Shown: positions 58,752-64,000 of the stretch, one piece after another
Numbering within the stretch: the first letter of the stretch is position 1
Layout of the letters: every line of letters starts with the position of its first letter
DNA from: Microbulbifer sp. A4B17
GTDB taxonomy: Bacteria; Pseudomonadota; Gammaproteobacteria; Pseudomonadales; Cellvibrionaceae
NCBI RefSeq assembly: GCF_003076275.1
Contig: NZ_CP029064.1
Coordinates: forward strand, 4,869,501-4,933,500
DNA length: 64,000 nucleotides
Direction: 5' to 3'
Translations under genes and position numbers: made by a program
The notes under the pieces: model-generated
Seen by the model: only the letters and a program-made list of their open reading frames with translations
Told to the model about the DNA's origin: nothing
Database searches by the model: none

Positions 58752-58910
58752 CTAGAAAGACAGGGTGAGTTCTCGTGTCATGTGGTATCCACACCATGCG
58801 ATGAAGATCACCATGGTCAGCAGCCACCACCCTATCGCAGAGCGACGGCGACCGTTCCAAACGGCCCAAACCGACAGAGTGACCGTGAGAAAAGGCAACA
58901 TCATGACCAC
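58752..58910 (-). CDS. DUF5993-like small membrane protein
   Basis: 52 residues with two hydrophobic stretches around a basic turn (WNGRRRSAIGWW) and a final CGYHMTRELTLSF. The pattern and the position right before a DsbB-like gene match DUF5993. Start GTG 58910 has AAGGAG seven bases upstream; ATG 58904 is the alternative. Function unknown; linked to the DsbB-like protein by close spacing. Confidence 0.7.
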   Translation of the reverse strand: MVMMLPFLTVTLSVWAVWNGRRRSAIGWWLLTMVIFIAWCGYHMTRELTLSF

Positions 58911-58975
58911 TGAGCAGCTCCTTATCGACAATACGATGATATTAGTATTGCCTAAAGCTGCCCGAAGGATGTGAC

Positions 58976-59791
58976 TTAACGTTGGCAGCTGGAGCAGAAA
59001 AAAGTACTTCGCTGGCCCAGCACTATGTCCCGAACCGCTCGACCACAAGAGGGGCAGGGTTCACCTGCTCGCCCATAGACATTGAGCTGCTGGGCGAAAT
59101 AGCCCGGTTTTCCATCGCCACCAATAAAGTCTCTCAAGGTCGTACCGCCCTGGGCGATCGCCCGGCTCAGAACCTGCTTTATGGACTCTGCCAAGCGCTG
59201 GTATCGGGTACGAGAAATAGAGCCCGCCTGCCGATCGGGGCGAATGCCCGCCAGGAACAAGGATTCGCTGGCGTAGATATTACCCACCCCCACAACGATG
59301 CGGCCATCCATAATAAGTGTTTTAACCGACTGCTTTCGCTTGCGCGAAGCTTCGAACAAATAGTCACCGCTAAGCTCTTCTGACAGAGGCTCCGGGCCCA
59401 GGTGAGTGAGTAAATCGTGGGCTAAAGGATCCGCCGCCGTCCACAGCAGGGCACCAAAACGACGCGGGTCGCGATAGCGCAGTGTGAGGCCGCTATCCAT
59501 GCGCCAGTCGATATGATCATGCTTTTCCGGTGCCAGTGCGGCCTCAACCATACGCAGGCTGCCAGACATTCCCAGATGCCAGATAGCGCAGCCCTTATCT
59601 GTATGCACCAGCAGGTACTTGGCACGGCGCTCCAGCTTCAATATCCGGGCATTGCGGATACGACGCTCAAAATCTGCTTCCACGGGCCAACGCAACCGGT
59701 GCTGACGCACCTTTGCGGAGCGAATTTTGTGCCCCTCAAGGTGAGGTTGCAGACCTCTGAGAGTGGTTTCTACTTCCGGGAGCTCTGGCAT
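58976..59791 (-). CDS. mutM: Formamidopyrimidine-DNA glycosylase
   Basis: Removes oxidised purines such as 8-oxoguanine. 271 residues. Met is followed by PELPEVET, with catalytic Pro2 and Glu3 after Met removal. The helix-two-turn-helix region and RRFG loop are present. The C-terminal zinc finger is CPSCGRAVRDIVLGQRSTFFCSSCQR-like, with its four Cys visible. Near rpmG and rpmB, as is common. Confidence 0.96.
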   Translation of the reverse strand: MPELPEVETTLRGLQPHLEGHKIRSAKVRQHRLRWPVEADFERRIRNARILKLERRAKYLLVHTDKGCAIWHLGMSGSLRMVEAALAPEKHDHIDWRMDSGLTLRYRDPRRFGALLWTAADPLAHDLLTHLGPEPLSEELSGDYLFEASRKRKQSVKTLIMDGRIVVGVGNIYASESLFLAGIRPDRQAGSISRTRYQRLAESIKQVLSRAIAQGGTTLRDFIGGDGKPGYFAQQLNVYGRAGEPCPSCGRAVRDIVLGQRSTFFCSSCQR

Positions 59792-59840
59792 CGTCTGGAA
59801 TTACCCTGTGTAAACTGGCTGCTCAATTTCCAATACGCAC

Positions 59841-59867
59841 AAAAAAGCCCGGTTAAGACCGGGCTTT
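59841..59867 (-). terminator. Terminator of the rpmB-rpmG operon
   Basis: GCCCGGT/ACCGGGC stem with a four-base loop, preceded on the left by a run of six A that reads as T in the leftward transcript. It lies 22 bases past the rpmG stop and before mutM. Confidence 0.9.
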
Positions 59868-59888
59868 CTGTACAGTAGCGTTAGGCAA

Positions 59889-60044
59889 TTACTTAATTTT
59901 GCCTTCCTTGTACATTACATGCTTGCGTACAACGGGATCGTACTTTTTGATCTCCATTTTCTCAGGCATGTTGCGCTTGTTTTTGGTAGTGGTGTAGAAG
60001 TGGCCAGTACCGGCGCTGGAATTCAGACGAATCTTCTCACGCAT
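59889..60044 (-). CDS. rpmG: Ribosomal protein bL33
   Basis: 51-residue large-subunit protein ([21 protein letters not shown]..., ending EGKIK). It matches bL33 over its whole length and lacks the CxxC pairs, so it is the zinc-free form. ATG 60044 has GGAG nine bases upstream. Second gene of rpmB-rpmG, 36 bases after rpmB. Confidence 0.96.
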   Translation of the reverse strand: MREKIRLNSSAGTGHFYTTTKNKRNMPEKMEIKKYDPVVRKHVMYKEGKIK

Positions 60045-60080
60045 TGCTCTATCTCCAATCTATTAGCTGGGCTACAGCTG

Positions 60081-60317
60081 TTACACTTTTTCGCCGCGGG
60101 CGCGCAGCTCAGTCAGGACAGCGTCGATACCTTTCTTATCGATAACGCGCATGCCTTTCGCGGAAACACGCAGCTTCACAAAACGCTTCTCGGATTCAAC
60201 CCAGAAACGGTGGCTGTGCAGGTTCGGCACAAAGCGACGCTTGGTGCGGTTCTTAGCGTGGGATACATTGTTTCCGGTGACCGGACGCTTACCGGTTACC
60301 TGACATACCTTGGACAT
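60081..60317 (-). CDS. rpmB: Ribosomal protein bL28
   Basis: 78-residue large-subunit protein starting [20 protein letters not shown], with [26 protein letters not shown] typical of bL28. Preceded by a clear promoter and a leader of about 140 bases. Confidence 0.97.
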   Translation of the reverse strand: MSKVCQVTGKRPVTGNNVSHAKNRTKRRFVPNLHSHRFWVESEKRFVKLRVSAKGMRVIDKKGIDAVLTELRARGEKV

Positions 60318-60467
60318 CTGTTGGCCTCTTCAAAACGCTTGTGCCCGCATGGCGCCAATCCTGAAGAGGAAAAGGTAGTGCGGGAACATAAAAATCGGGA
60401 TTCTAATCCGGTTCCTGGATGGCGGCGGAACCTGTGCAGAATCTGGCCCGGCCGCAAAGAGCGGCGT

Positions 60468-60496
60468 TTTATACCAAAAGAGCCCGTAGGGAGCAA
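60468..60496 (-). promoter_or_regulatory. Promoter of rpmB-rpmG
   Basis: Read leftward: TTGCTC, 17 bases, TATAAA, then a GC-rich discriminator. The predicted leader of about 140 bases includes a GGTTCC/GGAACC hairpin at 60410-60432. Confidence 0.6.
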
Positions 60497-60533
60497 GTTT
60501 TGTACAACATTTCAACGCCGAGAAACGATGCCT

Positions 60534-61208
60534 TCACATCAGGCCCTGCTCAGCAAAGGATAGCGCCTTGCCCTCACCAACGATCAAATGGTCCAAAACC
60601 TTGATATCCACTAATTCAAGCGCCTGGGTCAAGCGCTCAGTAATCCAGATATCCGCCTGACTGGGTTCACTGACTCCGGATGGGTGATTGTGCGCCAAGA
60701 TAACAGCGGCAGCGCCCTTCAACAGCGCCTGCTGGACCACTTCACGGGGATAGACATTCGCAGCGTTTAAAGTGCCCTCAAATAGCTCTTCAAAGGCGAT
60801 CACCCGGTGCTGGTTATCCAGATAGAGACAGCAGAACACCTCCCTGCGCCGGTGCCTGAGCTGGATCGCCAGGTAATCCCTGACCGCCCCGGGGCTGCAC
60901 AGGGCGCTGCCGTGCTGTATGGTTTCCGCCAGGTGTCGCTTGGCCATTTCCAAAGCCGCCTGCAACTGGGCAAACTTTGCATCGCCAAGCCCTCGGGCGC
61001 GGCAGAAATCCTCTCTTTCGGCCTCCAATAGGGGGCGCAAGCCACCAAAGTCATTAAGAAGCCCCCTGGCAAGATCCACCGCTGAGAGGCCGGGCAGCCC
61101 TACACGCAGAAAAATCGCCAACAGCTCTGCATCAGACAGGGCCTCAGCCCCTCGCTGCAATAACTTTTCCCGAGGCCTCTCACCTGCGGGCCAGTCCTTT
61201 ATCTTCAT
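60534..61208 (-). CDS. radC: RadC family JAMM-domain protein
   Basis: 224 residues: helix-hairpin-helix part (about 15-80) and a JAB/JAMM fold with the metal motif [15 protein letters not shown]. Despite the name, a DNA-repair role is not established. Located between rpmB and coaBC, as in most gamma-proteobacteria, and divergent from coaBC. Confidence 0.93.
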   Translation of the reverse strand: MKIKDWPAGERPREKLLQRGAEALSDAELLAIFLRVGLPGLSAVDLARGLLNDFGGLRPLLEAEREDFCRARGLGDAKFAQLQAALEMAKRHLAETIQHGSALCSPGAVRDYLAIQLRHRRREVFCCLYLDNQHRVIAFEELFEGTLNAANVYPREVVQQALLKGAAAVILAHNHPSGVSEPSQADIWITERLTQALELVDIKVLDHLIVGEGKALSFAEQGLM

Positions 61209-61356
61209 TTGTAGCCCAGTTAGCCAGTGACTTGTCTATCGCACATCTACTGAACATCTTTTCCATGCTGCACCGGTGAGGCGCTACTGCTGTCTTATAA
61301 GAAGCGACGCAGAAATGCTAATCTTACCGGCTCGCACCAAATCGGAAACAGCATTT

Positions 61357-62562
61357 ATGTCCTCTCTGGCCGACAAACGCATACTTTTAGGTATCAGCGG
61401 TGGAATTGCCGCCTATAAGAGTGCCGACCTGGTTCGCCGTCTCAAAGAGCGCGGCGCGGATGTCCGGGTGGTAATGAGTGCCGGGGCGCAAGAGTTTGTG
61501 CAGCCACTGACTTTCCAGGCGCTATCCGCTAACCCGGTGCATACAGACTTGCTGGACTCCTCGGCTGAGGCAGCCATGGGCCATATCGAACTGGCGAAAT
61601 GGGCTGACCTCATCCTGATCGCTCCAGCCAGTGCCCAGGTAATGGCAAAGTTGGCTGCCGGTATGGCAGATGACTTGTTGACCACCCTTTGCCTGGCCAG
61701 TGAAGCACCTCTGGCCCTGGCCCCGGCGATGAACCAGGCCATGTGGCGGCACGCAGCTACCTCAGCCAATGCACAGACCCTAAAGGAGCGCGGAGTCATA
61801 TTCTGGGGCCCTAGCGCGGGTAGTCAGGCCTGTGGCGACGTGGGCCCCGGCCGCATGTTGGAACCGGAGAACCTAGCGGAACACACTGAAGCCCTGTTTA
61901 ACACAAGCCACTCGATGCAGGGCCGCAAGGTAGTAATCACTGCTGGTCCCACCAGGGAAGCCATTGACCCGGTGAGGTTTCTCAGTAACCACAGCTCTGG
62001 AAAAATGGGCTTCGCCCTAGCTGCGGCGGCGCAGAGTGCCGGTGCCGAAGTGACCTTGATTGCCGGTCCCGTAAATCTGGATACGCCGCAAAAGGTCAAC
62101 CGTATCGATGTTATCAGCGCTCAGGACATGTATGAGGCAGCCAAACGTGCCGCCGACCACTGCGATATCTTTATCAGTGCAGCAGCGGTTGCGGATTTCC
62201 GCCCAGCCCAGGTCGCTGAGCAAAAAATCAAAAAGAAAGATGGGCAGGATGATGCCGCAATTGCATTGATCAAAAACCCCGATATTGTTGCTGGCATAGC
62301 CGCGCGAACTGAACGGCGACCTTTCACCATTGGCTTCGCCGCAGAAACTGAGCAGGTTCTCGCCCATGCTCAAAGCAAGCTGCAGCGGAAAAACCTCGAT
62401 ATGATCATTGCCAATGATGTAAGCCAACCGGACTCAGGATTTAACAGCGATCACAACGCGGTCACTGTGATAGATACCGATGGTCAGAGCCGACTTGCTC
62501 CCGCATTAAAGACCGACCTGGCCCGACAACTCATTGAACTCATCGCCTCTAAGGCCCTGTGA
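61357..62562 (+). CDS. coaBC: Bifunctional phosphopantothenoylcysteine synthetase/decarboxylase
   Basis: Second and third steps of coenzyme A synthesis. 401 residues. The N-terminal flavin-dependent CoaC domain shows GISGGIAAYKSADLVRRL, PAMNQAMW and SQACGDVGPGRM with the active-site Cys. The C-terminal CoaB domain shows TAGPTREAIDPVRFLSNHSSGKMG. ATG 61357 begins the conserved part. It is followed directly by algC; dut, which usually lies between, is absent. Confidence 0.95.
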   Translation: MSSLADKRILLGISGGIAAYKSADLVRRLKERGADVRVVMSAGAQEFVQPLTFQALSANPVHTDLLDSSAEAAMGHIELAKWADLILIAPASAQVMAKLAAGMADDLLTTLCLASEAPLALAPAMNQAMWRHAATSANAQTLKERGVIFWGPSAGSQACGDVGPGRMLEPENLAEHTEALFNTSHSMQGRKVVITAGPTREAIDPVRFLSNHSSGKMGFALAAAAQSAGAEVTLIAGPVNLDTPQKVNRIDVISAQDMYEAAKRAADHCDIFISAAAVADFRPAQVAEQKIKKKDGQDDAAIALIKNPDIVAGIAARTERRPFTIGFAAETEQVLAHAQSKLQRKNLDMIIANDVSQPDSGFNSDHNAVTVIDTDGQSRLAPALKTDLARQLIELIASKAL

Positions 62563-62591
62563 CAACATTAATTCGCTAAATAGGGATATCT

Positions 62592-64000
62592 GTGGTCTCC
62601 AGCAACAATAAGAAACCGAGCGCTACCATGCACAAAGGTCTGCTATTACCATCGCTATTAATAGTTGTCGCTTGGCTGGGTGGTGCTTATCTATTAATCC
62701 AGTATCTTGTGGCGCCACACAATCACTCTCAGGTTGAACTGGCCTCGAAGCAAAAAGCCACCGAGCTAGCTGAGGTGGTGCAATCCTACATTGCAGACTA
62801 TTCCGAGCGTTTACAGGCCCTCGGAGCAAGAAAGGTCTCTGCAGCTGCGCTGCTAAAATCTGCCAACCTGCCGGAGCAGGTATCCATCCAGTCTTTTTCC
62901 TTCGAGCAGGTCCGAGTTGGCTCCGGGCAAAACCCACCCCTTAACTTTGCGCTGGTCGACTTGTTAAAACGCGGTCAGGAAAATCCTGGCCAGCCCGTGG
63001 AAGTACTGCGCACTGGTGTAGAGAACAGCTGGCAACTGCACAGTGTCATCAATTTGGAAAATGAGCAACTGCTAGCGACCCAGCCCTTTAGCGTACTGGA
63101 AAACACTTTAAAAAAACTGGGGAATCGCAGCGGGCAAATTCAGCTGATGCAGAAATTTCCCGACGCCCACCGACAAATTCTTTGGCGCGCAGGCGAGGGA
63201 AGAGGCATTACCGCTGTAGAGCAGCTTGAGGACAGCTACTTAAGTATCCAGTTCAGCCCTTCCAATTACTTTGTCAAACAGCACAGCCTGCCAACTATTT
63301 GGGTTTATATTGCCGCTGGCGTTGGGATACTGATAAGCCTCCTCGCCATGCTCAAGTTCCTGCCCCGCAACTCAAGAGCGCCATGGGAGAGAAATAAGGA
63401 GACTAGTGGCAATGAGCTGAATAAGGCACATCCGCAAAATTCGGACGAGGGAGCCTCAGAGGTCCCGGGTACAGATTTTCTGCCACAGAGTCTGGCCTCT
63501 GCACCCAGTATTTCTGGCTCAGCCCCGGAAGACTCAGAAAGTGAAGAAGAAAATAATGAAGAGAACCTGTCGAAAAGCAAGACTGACAAGTCCAATCTAT
63601 CACTGGCCGCTGAATATCCTCAGCATGTTTTTCGCGCCTACGATATTCGTGGCATCGCCGGGCAGGAAATTGACGAGCCCTTTGCCTATCAGTTGGGCAG
63701 GGCGCTCGGTACCCTGGCGCAGCACGCCGGTGAACACCTCCTGCTAGTTGGTCGGGATGGGCGGAATAGCAGTGAAGCCCTCGGCCAATGTCTGATTGAG
63801 GGAATTCTCGATAGTGGCTGTAACTCTATCGATCTAGGCCTGATTCCATCGCCACTTCTCTATTATGCTTGTGCAAAAGGGAAAAACACCAGTAGCGGAG
63901 TCATTGTTACCGCCAGCCATAATCCAGCGGAATACAATGGCTTTAAAATCGTACTCAAAGGTCGCGCCCTGGCAGAGGACAAGCTCCAGGGGCTCTACCA
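62592..64000 (+). CDS. algC: Phosphomannomutase/phosphoglucomutase AlgC, membrane-anchored form (partial)
   Basis: Runs off the right edge. The first 330 residues are an extension: a membrane helix (LLLPSLLIVVAWLGGAYLLIQ region), a periplasmic-like domain, a second helix (WVYIAAGVGILISLLAML), and an acidic linker. The phosphohexomutase domain then starts with HVFRAYDIRGIAG and reaches the phosphoserine loop VTASHNPAEYNGFK. Long AlgC proteins of this layout are known in pseudomonads. It makes mannose- and glucose-1-phosphate for polysaccharide synthesis. Start GTG 62592 has AGGGAT upstream; ATG 62628 is an alternative. Confidence 0.9.
   Translation, partial: MVSSNNKKPSATMHKGLLLPSLLIVVAWLGGAYLLIQYLVAPHNHSQVELASKQKATELAEVVQSYIADYSERLQALGARKVSAAALLKSANLPEQVSIQSFSFEQVRVGSGQNPPLNFALVDLLKRGQENPGQPVEVLRTGVENSWQLHSVINLENEQLLATQPFSVLENTLKKLGNRSGQIQLMQKFPDAHRQILWRAGEGRGITAVEQLEDSYLSIQFSPSNYFVKQHSLPTIWVYIAAGVGILISLLAMLKFLPRNSRAPWERNKETSGNELNKAHPQNSDEGASEVPGTDFLPQSLASAPSISGSAPEDSESEEENNEENLSKSKTDKSNLSLAAEYPQHVFRAYDIRGIAGQEIDEPFAYQLGRALGTLAQHAGEHLLLVGRDGRNSSEALGQCLIEGILDSGCNSIDLGLIPSPLLYYACAKGKNTSSGVIVTASHNPAEYNGFKIVLKGRALAEDKLQGLY

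Overview
The window is a gammaproteobacterial chromosome segment. Gene order closely follows Pseudomonas in several blocks: ubiE-ubiJ-ubiB-hisI-hisE-tatABC; hslU-hslV-SPOR protein-priA-rpmE; dsbB-rsd-fkpA-algP; rpoH-ftsX-ftsE-ftsY-rsmD-coaD; rpmG-rpmB-radC-coaBC-algC. Product sequences and the rearranged block edges suggest a marine relative of the Cellvibrionales (Microbulbifer-like). That assignment is inferred from memory of the families, not from a search.

Layout. 1-5.7 kb: rluA, then an S-adenosylmethionine cycle cluster read leftward (sahR, metK, ahcY, metF) with two abutting 24-bp operator palindromes in front of sahR. 5.9-9 kb: tkt and epd, without the pgk and fba that usually follow. 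9-15 kb: an AT-rich accessory stretch with two paralogous EF-hand lipoproteins and a lipoprotein peptidase. 15-22.5 kb: two small membrane proteins, tatCBA, hisEI, ubiBJE and a CHAD protein. 22.5-25.7 kb: two tandem alkaline phosphatases. 25.9-31.3 kb: DUF971, hslUV, a SPOR protein and priA. 31.3-31.6 kb: a 271-bp foldback, MITE-like element. 31.8-38.8 kb: rpmE, a malic enzyme, gshA, acpH, dsbB, lrgAB and rsd. 38.9-43.8 kb: fkpA, an AlgP-like histone-like protein, DUF2390 and an ABC-F ATPase. 43.9-46.1 kb: an accessory pair made of a truncated OmpA-like barrel and a broken ADP-ribosyltransferase toxin gene. 46.1-54.6 kb: trmB, rpoH, ftsXEY, rsmD, coaD and ggt. 54.8-58.9 kb: a second malic enzyme, an amidohydrolase-like lipoprotein without its HxH motif, a second DsbB-like protein and a DUF5993 peptide. 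59-64 kb: mutM, rpmG, rpmB, radC, coaBC and the start of a long, membrane-anchored AlgC.

How the genes fit together. MetK makes SAM, methylation yields S-adenosylhomocysteine, AhcY hydrolyses it, MetF supplies methyl groups for remethylation, and SahR is the expected repressor. Tat, Dsb, FkpA and the lipoproteins serve envelope export and folding. HslUV and RpoH serve heat-shock proteolysis; FtsE and FtsX act in division and FtsY in membrane targeting of ribosomes.

The strongest unusual signal is at 45042-46052. It is one continuous reading frame of about 336 codons, interrupted only by two TGA codons, whose C-terminal half has the arginine, STT and glutamate motifs of cholera/pertussis-type ADP-ribosyltransferases. 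Other points of interest are the SahR operators, competing hairpins before metK, the TTAA-flanked foldback element, the paired EF-hand lipoproteins and the probably inactive amidohydrolase. No rRNA, tRNA or CRISPR array was seen.
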